Below, one piece after another: positions 11,301 through 23,700 of a stretch of 64,000 nucleotides of DNA. Numbering within the stretch: position 1 is the first letter of the stretch; each line of letters begins with the position of its first letter. The DNA comes from Phoebastria nigripes. Taxonomy: Eukaryota; Chordata; Aves; Procellariiformes; Diomedeidae. Below the pieces are notes generated by a model, which was given only the letters and a program-made list of their open reading frames with translations, made no database searches and had not been told where the DNA came from. The stretch lies in the NCBI GenBank assembly GCA_035582835.1, contig JAYKAV010002766.1, positions 2,378,234-2,442,233 of the forward strand, written 5' to 3'. A program made the translations under genes and the position numbers.

Positions 11301-14300
11301 ACCCAAACCAAACCAAAAAAAACCCAAACACAAACCAACCAGAGCCAATGCTACATAAACAAAACATTAGCTACTAATGCTGGAGAGGGAATAGACTAAA
11401 TCTCTAGTGCTGTTAATATTCTATTCTGTCTGGCAATTAAGATACAAAAGAGATGTACTTACAGTTTTTTCTTCAAGCCCTGTCTATGTCTCAGCAGTTC
11501 TTCTTCTTCGTCGCTAATTTCTGCTTCTTCAGGATCACCGTCTCCGCTTCTTTCGTCCTGTCAAAGAGAAAGTTTTCAGAAATTAAGGAATGTCTGAAAG
11601 CAGATGGCTTTGTAATGGCAGCTACTTCTGTTCTTCAATCAATAAACACAGACTAAAACACCACGGATTTTTCAGAGGATTTGCTACACTAAGATGCCTT
11701 CTCCAGTATATTATAATATTAAGTGGACATTTTAAATGATCCAAACACTGCTCTTAGAAATGTTTCAGTAACTTGTTCTGGAAGTCACGATACTTTGCAT
11801 TGATGGTTATATTAAAAAACTAAGTAGATAAATGGAGTTCTCATAGTCAGAATGCTGTAGCAGTTGCTTTGCTCCGTCAGTTCGTACCTCTTCACTATCA
11901 AAGGCATTGTCATCTGTTAAAAGCTGAAAATCACCAAGTTCTTCTTGCTCCTCCTCATCTTCCTCTTCCCTATGGGAAAAGTGAATGAAAGAAATGCACG
12001 TTTTCATTTCACCTCCAATGATGGCTTCGCAGTAATTCAAGGCAAGATTTCAACCGTCATGTTAGCTGGTCTCAGGCAATTTGAGTGTTCAAAGAGCTAC
12101 AGTCTCTCAACAGCATTTAGCTTTAGATGCCCAAAATCCCCATTAGCATTGACATTTTAAGACCTCAAGTCTTCACTTGCAGAAACCATGGGGCAACTAT
12201 TAAATCCTGAGTTTGTTTCCCTCTAAAATTCCTCTTGGATCTCCTTAACATTCCCATTTGTTAAGCCTCATTATCCTTTTGTCAGGCAGCCATACACCTT
12301 TCCACTTTAACCAATGGAGAAAATGCTAGTAACCAACTTACATTTGGTTATGGTTCCTGTAGTTTGGCAACAGCCCAGAACAGAACCCGAAAGTCCTACA
12401 TTCTAACAATCTTTTTGCAGTTTGATGAAAGTTCTTGGAAGTTCTTCAATACATCTTTCACTATCAGTGAAAGACAAAGAAGAATTTCCCTTCACAGTAG
12501 CTGTGGGAAACAGTATATGCTGCCGATTTAGAGTGATTGCTGAGCAATTTGCAATATTCCTCCCCTTCACCTCCAAACAGACCACGCTTTTGCTCACAGC
12601 ATTTTGAATTGATGTCGAACAAGAAAACACATTAAGAGTGAAACAATTACCACTACAAGCTTTTGTAAATTTTAGGGAGAATAACGCTAACCTGTCTGTG
12701 GGAAAGGAGCCTGAACAAAGTGCTAGAGCTTCTGCCATTGGATCTTCTATGTCACTGTCCTTTTCTGCCTTGGAAGATACCGAAGATGCCCATGTTGGAG
12801 AACCTGCTACATAAAGTAGTAAGATGACAACTTATTAGACAGATATATTTCCACTCTTAAAATATCAGAGAGCATCCTAGAAATGACAGTTAGCATGCTC
12901 CCACAAAGGCAACAAATTGTTAGAGCTCTCTGAAGTCTTGGAAGTTCCACATTCTGCATTAGTGCCCAGAACTAAAGGGTACCTTAGCGTAAAGCTTATA
13001 AATCAAGTAACCAGCAAAGCTGAAAACAGAATTCAGGACATACTCTGAGACACGAATTTTCCTGAGCAAAGATTGAGCAATTCTTCCATGTTCTGCTTTT
13101 TGTTGCTGCTGGCATTTGGCACGTGTTCAGCTTGACTGCTAAACTGTCCAGAACACAAGTCCAGTAATTCATCCATATTGGCATCCATTGCATTCTCATC
13201 CATACTAGCCAGAGTCAGCTGATGCTTTGAGGACTGGTATTTATTCCTATGTTGTCCAACATTCAAGAACCTGAAGGACAGTCTGTAGTTAGAAAAATCT
13301 TGCTGGTCTATATGTCCTATTTCTGTTAAAGGGCACAAAACGTCATCCTTTACACCTATTACTTACCCATCTGCATCAAGCAGCTGGCTCTGAGTGTCGT
13401 CTTCCAGAGAAAATTGAAACTGTGACTCCCCAGCCCCTGGAAATAAACTCTTAGGCTCAGGAGAAGCATTATACAGGTCCTGGGAATCTTCTATGGGAAG
13501 AGAGGGCTCAGACGTCTTTCCTGAGCTCTAGCCAAAGGAATGTAAAAATATACAAGTTATTTGTTCTGCAATCCTAGAAGTCAAAAGCAAGAACAGAATA
13601 AAACATTTAAGGTATTTTAAAGGATTAACACCATGCAGGAGTCAAGTATGTCCCCACTGCTCTGACAGGAGTTCGCTGACATCAGATGTTGTGTAGCCCA
13701 TGCAAGTATGCTTAAAAGAAATATTTACGATGTACATATTTTAGATACCAAAAACAGATTATAGCATCTTTTCTTTGATGTTTTAGAATATAAGTTTTTA
13801 TAATGTCATTTTTATCCATTCCAATGTGGAGACATTTTAAACTCCAGAGACAGTTTGCTTTTCTGAAATCTTACTCATATAAAAGCATTTTGCTAGATGC
13901 CGCCTTCTGGTATTATTTTTTTGATAGATACGACGGTCAGGATAAAATACATTTATTCACTATCCATTGTGTTAATACACGATGGGAATAGGACTGAGAA
14001 CCTTACCTTGGAAGCAGAGCTGATAAAGCTTGTTTTGAAAAAACCTGGGGAAGGTGACCTGAAACCTCCCGCTGCAGATAAAAAGTTCCCTCCACGTGAC
14101 ATCTGTTTGTTACAGGGCTGATACGACGGAATCATGGAGCCAATCAACTCAAAGCTGCTGTTATGGCTATTCTCTTTTGCTAGTGTTGGTAGAGAAAATG
14201 AATCGTCATCCTCTGAAAAGAAAGTATTTAAATACAGTGCTTAAGTTGTTTTTTTTTTGTGTGTGTGTGATCCAGTAAAACCTCAAGATACTATTCTGCA

Positions 14301-17300
14301 ACACCAACACCTTGCCAAAAATTCATTATTCTGTGCTCATGTTGGATTTCTTTCTTCAGAGAGGATGCATATTGTGCTTTTTTTACTGAATTTCATCTTT
14401 ATTTCTGCCTGTTTCTATGTTTTTTCCAGTATCATTTTGAACTTTATTTTCCTCTAGTTTTTTCAAGCCCTCCCATGTCTTTCATCAGTCTAAACTTTTA
14501 TAATCATACTGTATAACTATACAGGTGATGAAATAACAAAAATATTGAATACCAATCCCAAATAGAAACTTCTATGTGTGCCACATGAAAAAAGTGCTAG
14601 CTACAATAATAGTTCTACTTTACCTAACTTGGTAGGTCCTTTGTCTGCAGCTTCTTCCATTTCAAGTTTCTCATCAGGAAGAGAATATCTGCAATTCATT
14701 AAATAAAATGTATTTGCTAATGTATACAAGATGAATTGCTATCATCTGTCAAACCTAATTGCAAAAAACAAGGTAACACACAAAAATACATCTAGTATAC
14801 TTTGATTAAGAAACAGATTATTCCACTAAACAACAATTACAGTCATTAAGTTTTTTTTAAAGAAAATATATATGAATGCACATATAACTACTGCAACAAG
14901 ACAGAAAAAATACTTATAAAAAATACTTTAAATAAAAACATCTATGTGTATTGATCAAATTTAAAATTGCTCAGGCACCATTTTGAAAGCTTGGTTTATG
15001 TACCCCATTTTGGAGGAGCTGTCCTTAAAAAGCATCAATGTAGACTCTGTTGAAGGTGGTTTAGGAACAGAATCACAGTGCTCAGATTTCTCCAGCTTTT
15101 CTCCATCAACTGATTCTTTGTCAGTTTCTTTATCACCATCTTCAACGTGTTTCTCTTCTGTATCTTCATTATCTTCCTCTGCTTCACCAAGCAGAAATTC
15201 CACATTCTAAAAAACACCCCCAAACATAGCAGAGATATGGTGATCATTGCTTTGATCTGTCAACTTCCTTGCATACTTTTCAAGAAAATGTTTTAACATA
15301 TGGAGGATGAAGCTGAGTGACGTTCGTAGTTCTTATATGCACCTGTTCCACTCTGAGACAACTGACATAGAGGTGCTTGAAACAGCCAAGCTATTCTGAT
15401 CCTTTTTAAGAAGGAAAGGCCATGGCAAACCCTACCCCAGATCAGGCAGGTGACCTCAGTTTGTCTCCTGCTAGCAACGAGGCAAGGATAAATAAAAAGA
15501 GAAAGTGGCACCAGAATCTTTCATACACTTATATTTGGTTTTAAAATTGTTTAGACAAATAAAGAAAATACTAATAAATTCCATTTTAGACAATCCAAAC
15601 CCCAAACATGCTAACTGTAGCAATTTTTTAGCTTCTAGGAAGAATTCTTGGCAATTTCCCTAATATTAATAGTGTACAAAAGTCTCATTTCATTGGGGAG
15701 AGGCAGCAGAATTGAGAAGCTTACTAGGTTATGTAAAAATGTTGCATACAGACCTCATGATTGCCTTCTTCCTCTTCCTCCGACTCATCTGTCATCTCTT
15801 CCTCCTCCTCCTCCTCCTCTTCCTCCAGCATGTCCTCATTATCCAGTTTAAACAATGCTTGCCGCTTTTGGCGTTCCTCAGTCCTGCGGAGTTTCATGGC
15901 CTCCTGGAGTTTAGCCTTCAGCGCTTGTAGCTTTTCACCTGCAAAGAAATGAATAAATTAATATATTAGATGTACTACAGTGAATCCTTAACTTCATTGC
16001 CTTCAAGCATCCAATGTAATGTAACTACACACATAAAAAGGGAATTAAAAAATTACTTGTTTTTAAATGTTTTTATGAATCGATCTGCCAGCTGTAAGAG
16101 TTAGAGCAGTTAGTTTCAATGAGCTCAATTTAGAGAGACCACACAATCTCATGAATCAAGATTCCTCATTATCCATAAATGCCACCAGTGCAGCACTCTG
16201 AACGAGAATAGCGTCTGTCTCTCCACTGCATCTTTTGGGAACAAGAACATCCAATTGCCATGGGCAGATGTGCTATAGCACATGAAATAATTAAGAGCAG
16301 CTAAAAATAACACGTGCCCATAGAACCAGCCAAATAATCTATTTCTTTTAACGAACACTATGGGAGAGTCACATTCCACACGTATTTTTGTTTGCAAATA
16401 CATACAATTGTATTAGAAACTGCAGTATAGAAGTAAGGAAGCATGAGAGATCCAATAAATGGTAATAGTTCACAAGAAGTCCGAGAGTTACATTCAGAGG
16501 GCTGATGGAAAACAACAGTGCGGATATATGTTTATATAGATTTTGGTACAGATGGGGAGAAATCCAGAGAACCAGTCGCAAAGGTCTGACTGAGGCTGTT
16601 CTACACTGGCCAGTGCTATTTAAGAGGTCTATCAAGATTCTTTTTTAAAAACAGGGCTATCTATTAGAGGGAACACACATATTAATTTTAGAGATTAAGA
16701 TGCCTTCATCTGTATTTCATGGGGCAGTGTTGGGAAAGGGGGAAATGAGAGAGAAAAAAGAAAAAGTGTTTTCCAATTCAACCGTCATCACTTCTCCTCC
16801 CAAACCGACCTGGCTTTGTGTGGACTGTTTCATCCAGGCTCTCTGCAGCTAACACTGCTGGTACCACGTCTGCTTTCAGTTCCTCTTTTCCTTCAGATGT
16901 CGTCTCCTTACGAATAATGTTCATGTTTATGGTCCGTTCAACTTTGGATTTTGACGTTCTAAGAGTATGCTTCAAGAAACGTGCTTTCAAGGCTTCTAAT
17001 TCTTTAAATACATATTAATTAAATTTCAAAATGCGAATTAAATTAATTTGATAGCATTTAAAAGCATTGAGTGTTAAAGTTATATCAAGAGTAGGTCTTG
17101 AGAATTTTTTTTTTCAAAGGAAGTTAGTTAAAAACTCTAAATCTTTAATATTACAATATTTGCAAAACCATTCTATTTGATTAATAAAACAATAAACCAT
17201 TACAGAATATTTTTGCTGTAACTTGTACTTAATTGATATTAGCTAATATCAAATTACCTTACCATTGACTATGATTTATCCACAAGTCCTCAATTCACTT

Positions 17301-20300
17301 CCAGTCTAGCCTTCCAGCCACCAGGCATCTCTAAGTTTCTGTTAACACATATATCTAAAACCAGGCTGGTGGCTGACAAAAACACTGTTTCTTGGCAGAG
17401 GTCAGTTTCCTGCATGCACAGAAGTAGCATCCAATCCAGGCATCCTCTTAATACCTTCTAATACATAATAGATTTAATGGAATTATAAAATTGCCTAATC
17501 ATTTGCAATCTTTCCCTGAAACAAGGTCAACTATTTAATATTGATGAATAGATGTTCAAATTCCAGTACCTAAAAGACATTCAAAACATTCTTGCTACAA
17601 AAGTAAATTTTTGCTTGCTATCCAGCCTTGCCTTTTAACAAAATCAGTGGTAAACACTCTGGAACACAGGCCAGTTTTGTTTCCAGATAATTACTGCATG
17701 CCTCGTTTTGAATCAGTTTGGAAAAAGTGCTCCCATGTGCTTTAAGTACCAACATAATTCACTACATGGAAATAAATCATCCATCATTAAATAGTTATCA
17801 CTGAGCACTCCTTCAAGCTTTCAAATATTAAGGACTCAGACTTCCATTATAAACATCAGCTGAAAGAAAATGGATATCAACGTTAAGCAAAGAATCCGTA
17901 CAGTAAGAGAACGTGCCAGACTGTTCCATCACCTAAACATTTCTCAGAGATTTTCCAGTTAAAGTCAGATTAACTCTGGTTACATGGACAGATCTGACAG
18001 GATTACAACAACAAAAGCGGTACCTTTATTTGAATCAGATTCATCGAGGTTTATAAAGGATTCATTGCCAGAGCAGATTCTTGGCTTGATGGACAGGTCT
18101 ATTCCCAGTTCACGAAGTTTATCCAACTTGGACTTCCTCACTTTTTCAGGTTGTGCCACCAATCCAGGCCCCACTTGTTGATTGCTTTTTTCACATTCTA
18201 AGTCTGGTGCTGTTTCATCTCTTCCCTCAAGGGCATCTCCTCCAACTGCTAGAGGAATTCCATTCTCTTTTTGTTCACCACAGTCAGTGCTTAGGAGGTT
18301 AGAGTGCTGTTGTTCTCCTGTATTATTTTCGGTTGTTACAGTCCTAACTGTATGAGAATCATCACTGTTCTGCCTGGGCTTTTCAGCACAGTCTTCTGTC
18401 AAGTTCTTCCCTACATCAGCAAGAGGCTTGTTCACAACAGTACCAACATCTCTGCCAAGGCTTGTTTCTTGTTCATTAGCTGCTGATTGATCACCTTCAA
18501 TTCGCCCATCTTTGCAATCCGTGTTCAAGTTCTTAGTGTCTGCAGATTCTTCATTTAGGGATAGCTGGTATTTAGTGGACCTAATGAAGGCAGAAAGAAA
18601 TATATCACCCACGACTATTGTGAAAGGGGAGAAGAGGTTGAGAACAAACTCGGAGAGAAAGAAATAATTTTCTAACTATTGTCATTAATGTGTAGGAAGA
18701 GGTGAAGGACAGAAGTCTGGAAAACTTCATTTTGAGGAGATAAGTGTAGAGTAGCATAAAGAGTTTGTACTAGTTAGTTACATCATCACAGTATAAAATA
18801 TCTAAGAGATTTTGTGACTACAGTAGCTTAAGTATTTTACTACACTTTACTCAAAAGAAGAAATAGTCCAAGTAAAATGTTGGGGTCCAGTCTAAACCAC
18901 ATTAAAGTAACTTTGCATGAGCATGTTACTTCATCTGGAGTTACTACTAGGTCCTGATTACTTCACTAGCACGACTGTGTCAAGAGTGCAGCATTGCCTT
19001 ATGTTAACAGTGACATACTCCTAATTTCCAGGCGTTCACGGAATTAAAGGAGCCTAAGAAAGTTTCTTAATAAAACTTTCCAGTCAAAGCAACAGCTAAA
19101 ATTAAACCAGAAAAAAGCTGTGACTGTACACAGAGCAGGTGTGTATGTCATACAACGCCTATAGCATGCAAAAGTCTGGTTATCCTCAAAAGCAAAGCTG
19201 GGATATCCTCAAAATTTATGAAAAAATACGATGAAGGTTTAAGTCCTTACTTCAGCAATGCCATGGCATTTCCTTGACATACTGGTCGAGGTCTACGCTT
19301 GAAGAAGTCATGAATGCTTTTGGTCTCAGGCACATGATATGGGAGAGACACAGACGATTCTACCAGAGAAAGGAGGTGAAAGAAAATTTAAAACGTCAAA
19401 CAAGGCATTTATTTGATATCTCTGAAATTCAAAGAAGCTTGACACAAGTATTTTGCAGCAAAGACATCTGACTAGGCACAAACAGCACAGTCTAAACTTG
19501 AATACAGCAAGCACTGCTGTTTGGGAAAGAGTTCCAACAGCAACAGTCTTGAAGACCAAATTTGCAACATGTCCATGGATTCATCAGGAAATGAATTGTG
19601 ATGTTAGTATCAGAATGGCAATACCAGTTTCACTTTTATTACACGCCTATCAAACTCTCTAAATATTGCACTAACTTCACACGACAAGTTTACAGGCTTG
19701 AGTGTTTGCACAATGATTTTTTTTTTCATTAGTTACAAAGATATCTTTTAACAGGTCCTTGAATAAAAATGGTCTTGCACCCTTCAACCCTGAATAACTC
19801 ATGCTAGGCGAAAGAAGCCTCTAACCTTTTGGGTAAATTCTTTCAATTTCTCCTCTGAATTTCTTAATAGTTTATACCCTCTACATACAAAGAATTTAAG
19901 TTTTACCTCTAATAAGTCGTTGGGTCTCACTATGTAGTTGTTTAATGGCTTCTTTACTTAACCTTGCTGCTTTCCGCTCCTTAAGGAAAGAAAAGAAAGG
20001 CTTCTGAAGTCAGAAAACAAAATACGGGACTCTATCTATACTTTCTAAATAGCTTATTTTTCCCTTTCAAACAGAAAGGAGTCAGAATAAAGCAGCCAGT
20101 TAAAAAGATTAAAAATAGCAAATCAACAAAAACATTGGACAGTGTGCATACTAAAAACATTTGAGTCACTACAACAAACAATGGAGAGCTTTAAAAAGAA
20201 GAATACTTCACCTTCCTTTTTGGTTCTTTTAATACAGGTTCCTCGTTCTCATAATCAAATACATGTTTGTAGCCTTCACCCTCAGAAAACCATTCTTTGC

Positions 20301-23300
20301 TCTACAGAAAGAGATTCATTTATTTGTCTAGATACACACGCACTACCAAGGGCAAACAAGTCAAAAGTAAAAAATAATTGTACAGAATCATCACTGGTCA
20401 GCAAAACCAGCAAGTATTCTCATAAACCAACACAAATCCCACATGATACTTATGGTAGATTTCCAAAGCTCTTACTATAGCATTATCTTTATAACTTTCC
20501 AGGACAACATCCCTCCATCTTTAAGAACAAAAAGTGGAGGACCATTCTCTCCTCTGTCATAGCAGTAGAAGTGCACCATTGTCAAAAAGAGTTTTCATAC
20601 ATGGTCAGGTACAATACTTCCCACTAATAACCAATAATCTTGTATCGCTATCCAATGTTACCTTATATTTTTTTATTTTGTTTTTCACTGCTGCGCGTAT
20701 TGATTCTATCGACTCTTCATCCTCTGGGGGGTAATCGTTATCCTCTTCTAAGCCATTATCAAATAGTTCTTTGTCATCAAGACGACATCCACTGTCATTA
20801 AAAGGATACCTCTCACCACCATCTACCTGCTTGCCATAAGAATAAAATACTTGTGTAATTCATTTCAGAAGGTCCCCTTCAGTTCTTTGACATTAATTTA
20901 AGATTACTGTCAAAAGGTCTTGATGAAAGAAGTTGGAAAAAGTACATGCCATCTTTAATCTAGCATCTTGTGTGTCCTGTAAGCCAGTCATATTCACTCT
21001 ATAGCACTGCAAAGCTGGTAAGGTAATTCATGGAGCAGTGTTCCCTACGTCTATGATAAGTAGGGAATTTCAATAATTACTGAAGACCAAAATGGCTCAG
21101 AGAGAATAAATTAACACCTGAAATACGCATTTTATAAATAGCAACAATACGCAACCTCCCAAGCAGCCATTTACTTAGACCAGAATTCCAATTCAAAAGT
21201 AGCCCAAAGCTTCCTCCAGAAACTAGCACAGCAACGTAGAGAACAGCTGAAATACCAATCAAAGCAGTTTGCGCACGTAACAAACCCCCAACGAACCCAA
21301 ACAACTCAAAGAATTTCTGCCTGGCTTAACATGCACCGACGTTAAATCATCAAGCGTTAGGGTTTGTACTTCCTTTGCAGATGAAACTGGTAGACTTACA
21401 TGGTGTTCTGTGGATCCCTGTGGATACCACACCTGCTGTAGGAATGTGGACACTAGCAATGCTGAAGCTTTGAAACACAATAGCCAAATGCAGTAATAAA
21501 TTTAACTTAGTTGAGAAAACATCTGAGATTTTCTGCCAAAATATCTACCTCTGCTCTAGGCTTCTTTTCTTTTTTCAGCTGTTTAATGGACTCAGTTCTT
21601 CTCTCCTTCTCCTTTCTTCTTCTTGATTTTCCTACAGCTTTTTTTGCTGTCTCTTCTTCAAAATCATGTTTGTGGTTTCTGTACTTTTTCCCAGATTTTA
21701 GGGGTCTCTCCTCTTCCAACTCATTCTCAGGCAAGCCAGACTTTCTGCTTGTTTCAAGATTTTCAATCTGCAATTGGTCACCAGTGTCACTGTCATCACT
21801 GTCTAGCAGACCTTGGCGAATGCGATGAGATTTCTTGCTCCTCTGGGCAGTAATGTTCTCTTTTTCCTCTCCGTTTTCCTTGTCTCCAGCCAGAGTATCG
21901 TTCTGCACAAAAAAGCCACCATCCTCTCCATCTTCGCTCTCACTCTCCTGAAGCACCTTCTTGCCTTTTGCTTTTTTACGTACAAAAATCTCTTCCTCTG
22001 AATCTGACAAAATATATTAAAAGAAAAGAAATAATGCAACACTACGGAGAGGAAAATTCCACAAGTTAATTAACGATCAATCAGTTAAACATAAAGTTAC
22101 ATATCTGTTAAATTTCACAGATGTCAACATCTATAGCAAATCAGGTTGAACTCAAGTTTTCAAAATCCAGTTCTCCCTGTAGTGCAGTATATAATTGACC
22201 CAAACTGATGTTATAGGTTTTTAACCTTTAAAAAAAAAGGCAAAGCTGAAAATCCTTCACTGACAGATTTGTGACTTGCCTTGAAATAGTAATAAAACCC
22301 ACAGTAAGTAACTAAATAAGTACATAGGTTAAGCAAATCATAAAAAGAAAGGAAATAAGCAATTAAGACACTCACATCCCATTTACTATTTCCCTTTCTG
22401 TACCTCAAAAAATGCTTTTCAGAGATTTACAAATGTCTGTCCACATTCTGAACAACAAAAACGGCAGTTTGGATTCATACAGGTCAAGCAATGACAACTT
22501 CCTAAAAAGGTATTTATAAAACGAAAAAAGCACCATTGAAGGCAACAACCACCAGGCACAATTCATGGAAATATTACAGACCTCTGTCATCAAGAGACAC
22601 CATCCCCTTGCTGAAGCGACCTGGAGAGGCTGTCTCACAGCTGCCCTGTCCGCTGTCAGAGTCACTATCAAGGGTTTTCTGCAAGTCTGAATTCAAATCT
22701 TCTAACGGAAACTACGAAGCAAAATAAAATTTTCCTTACTATGATAAGTGGTGTTTATGTAGTAATGACTCTTGGTGTCTGACTTCATTCCAAAACCTTG
22801 GCTAACCCCTTGCACACAATTACATGCACATCCATTTTAAGAATTAATTGGTATTTACGTGAAGGCAGATTACACTACATCAACTTTTATTAGTATTTGA
22901 AGGCGAGCTTGCGCACAGAAAAAAAAGAGAATCAACATACTGGCTGATCTCCACTGATTATTGTTCAAAACCATCAGAATGAAAACTTTATTCTCCCACA
23001 TCCGCATTTCACCTCAATTAACTAACCAGAGGACACCCGTGGGGATTCTGTAGAAGGGCTCCTCCACCACAGGTTGCCCCAGCCTGGTCTGCAGGCACGC
23101 TGCCACAGAAGGGCCCCTCCGCGCCCCAGGAACCCCCCCTCACGGCTGACACCCCCCCGGGCCGCCGCAGGCCCGGCGCCACGGCAGCGCTGCGGGGGCA
23201 GCCGGCCAGCAGGGGGGCACGGACACCCTCCCCGGGCTGCCCCGAGGGAGGGCCCCGGCCAGAGCCGCCCTCCCAGCATGCACCGCGCCCGCCCGGGCCA

Positions 23301-23700
23301 GCCACCGCCGTCCCGGCACGCACCGCGCCCACGGCCGGTCCCCACACCCCCCAGCATGCACCGCGCCCGCGGGGATAGGCCGAGTGCAGCCTTCCCAGCA
23401 CGCACCGCGGGCGGCAAGGCGGAAGGGCGGCCGCCGGCTGCGCTGGGAAGCGTAGTCTGCGAAGAGAGGAGCGAGCCCGGTGGCGGCGCCGTGCCGCCCG
23501 CGCTCAAGGGCGGCCGAGGAGGCGCCGCCGCCGCCGCCTCGCTCGCTGTCCCTCGCTACCCCTCCCGGCCCTCCGCCGCGCCACAGCCAGAGGAGCCCCA
23601 AGGCCGCAGGCAGGCCGCGAGCTGCCACCGCCGCCAGGGGCAGCCAGCCGGTCGTGCGGAGCGGAGCGGCAGGACTCACCTCAGCGGGGGCCGCCGCCAT
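8206..23700 (-). CDS. CLSPN: Claspin, ATR-CHK1 checkpoint adaptor (complete, 25 coding exons)
   Basis: Claspin travels with the replication fork in the nucleus and lets ATR activate CHK1; it also supports normal fork speed. Coding exons, 5' to 3': 23700-23680, 22711-22582, 22003-21549, 20826-20662, 20301-20212, 19979-19907, 19359-19251, 18580-18024, 17001-16810, 15938-15754, 15206-15004, 14688-14624, 14212-14007, 13527-13367, 13270-13044, 12806-12692, 11969-11888, 11557-11463, 11005-10841, 10746-10625, 10388-10261, 9760-9658, 8981-8899, 8691-8530, 8319-8206. All junctions are GT-AG, phases agree, and the 4,008 nt give 1,335 residues plus stop, close to human claspin (1,339). The protein is acidic, with a DSGQGS degron (26-31), a PIP-like motif (about 325-332), Glu-rich stretches (about 635-657 and 985-1030), three CHK1-docking repeats (Ser911, Ser940, Ser978) and the C-terminus SIFEYLES. 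The start is the first ATG in frame (context GGCCATGG); upstream only a near-cognate TTG is available. It lies head-to-head with AGO4. No frameshift or stop was seen. Confidence 0.97.
8530..9760 (-). CDS. CLSPN: CLSPN exons 22-24: conserved C-terminal segment
   Basis: Exons 9760-9658, 8981-8899 and 8691-8530 encode residues about 1183-1298. Exon 22 opens with a Glu run and then the strongly conserved [19 protein letters not shown] motif. Exon 23 carries LLPRNPFE, and exon 24 carries the [13 protein letters not shown] and [13 protein letters not shown] motifs. I recognise these blocks as claspin-specific; no enzymatic domain is known in this part. Confidence 0.95.
10261..11969 (-). CDS. CLSPN: CLSPN exons 17-21: acidic and fork-associated conserved region
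   Basis: Exons 11969-11888, 11557-11463, 11005-10841, 10746-10625 and 10388-10261 encode residues about 985-1182. They run from a Glu/Asp-rich block through the invariant [14 protein letters not shown] and [17 protein letters not shown] motifs, then [19 protein letters not shown]. This is the best conserved part of vertebrate claspin and resembles yeast Mrc1 in its acidity. Phases match across all five exons. Exon 19 ends in a split Met codon (AT|G). Confidence 0.95.
12692..13270 (-). CDS. CLSPN: CLSPN exons 15-16: CHK1-docking repeats (CKBD)
   Basis: Exons 13270-13044 and 12806-12692 encode three copies of the E-x-x-x-L-C-(S/T)-G-x-F docking motif: [11 protein letters not shown] (Ser911), [11 protein letters not shown] (Ser940) and [11 protein letters not shown] (Ser978). 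In other vertebrates these residues, once phosphorylated, bind the CHK1 kinase domain, so the adaptor function is expected to be intact. The first site carries serine where, to my memory, human has threonine. The exon 16 acceptor is a TAGCAG tandem site, so 12806 or 12803 may start the exon. Confidence 0.96.
13367..15938 (-). CDS. CLSPN: CLSPN exons 10-14: acidic tract and Ser-rich conserved segment
   Basis: Exons 15938-15754, 15206-15004, 14688-14624, 14212-14007 and 13527-13367 encode residues about 598-870. Exon 10 begins [16 protein letters not shown] (a basic helical segment) and then has an uninterrupted Glu run followed by [12 protein letters not shown]. Exon 11 carries [12 protein letters not shown] and exon 13 the motif [17 protein letters not shown], which in human contains an ATR-dependent phosphosite. 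The Glu tract looks shorter than in human, which would account for most of the small length difference; that comparison is from memory. Confidence 0.94.
16810..18580 (-). CDS. CLSPN: CLSPN exons 8-9: long variable exon and basic linker
   Basis: Exon 8 (18580-18024, 557 nt) is the largest coding exon and encodes a low-complexity, poorly conserved stretch (residues about 348-533). It ends with the family motif [20 protein letters not shown]. Exon 9 (17001-16810) encodes [12 protein letters not shown] and [11 protein letters not shown], both recognisable in claspin. The open frame past the exon 8 donor at 18023 is intron read-through. Confidence 0.93.
19251..20301 (-). CDS. CLSPN: CLSPN exons 5-7: basic region and PIP-like motif
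   Basis: Exons 20301-20212, 19979-19907 and 19359-19251 encode residues about 258-347. Exon 6 carries [20 protein letters not shown], a basic helix conserved in claspin. Exon 7 carries [13 protein letters not shown] at about 325-337, the PCNA-interacting (PIP-like) motif of the family with its two aromatic residues. Exon 5 (30 codons) aligns poorly with human and appears to be the fastest-changing exon. Confidence 0.93.
20662..22711 (-). CDS. CLSPN: CLSPN exons 2-4: degron and N-terminal acidic/basic region
   Basis: Exons 22711-22582, 22003-21549 and 20826-20662 encode residues 8-257. Exon 2 contains DSGQGS (26-31), the DSGxxS phosphodegron through which SCF-betaTrCP removes claspin during checkpoint recovery. 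Exon 3 carries [11 protein letters not shown] and alternating acidic and Lys/Arg-rich blocks. Exon 4 carries PFNDSGC and [17 protein letters not shown], recognisable as claspin. Exon 2's donor (AG|GTCTGT) is a weak match to consensus but the phase fits only this junction. Confidence 0.95.
23272..23456. promoter_or_regulatory. Cluster of ZNF143/STAF-like sites in CLSPN intron 1
   Basis: Four copies of a CCCAGCATGCACCGCG-like element lie on the plus strand at 23272-23287, 23312-23327, 23350-23365 and 23394-23409, spaced 38-44 bp. Against the STAF/ZNF143 consensus as I recall it (YWCCCRNMATSCMYYRCR) they match at 18, 16, 17 and 17 of 18 positions. A fifth, partial element on the minus strand at 23442-23456 reads ACTACGCTTCCCAGC, similar to the ACTACAATTCCCAGC promoter form. 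All lie 244-430 bp downstream of the CLSPN start codon, inside the CpG island. Factor binding is inference. Confidence 0.7.
23680..23700 (-). CDS. CLSPN: CLSPN exon 1: start codon and seven residues
   Basis: The coding part of exon 1 is 21 nt (MAAAPAE) followed by a strong donor, GAG|GTGAGT. The ATG has a favourable context. A very short first coding exon in phase 0 is also what the human gene has. No upstream in-frame ATG is available: the frame stays open to 23805, but the codon there is TTG. Confidence 0.85.

Noticed and set aside
17980..18023. Continuation of the CLSPN exon 8 frame
   Set aside because: It runs past a fitting donor (AAAG|GTACC) into intron; exon 9 restores the family sequence in phase.
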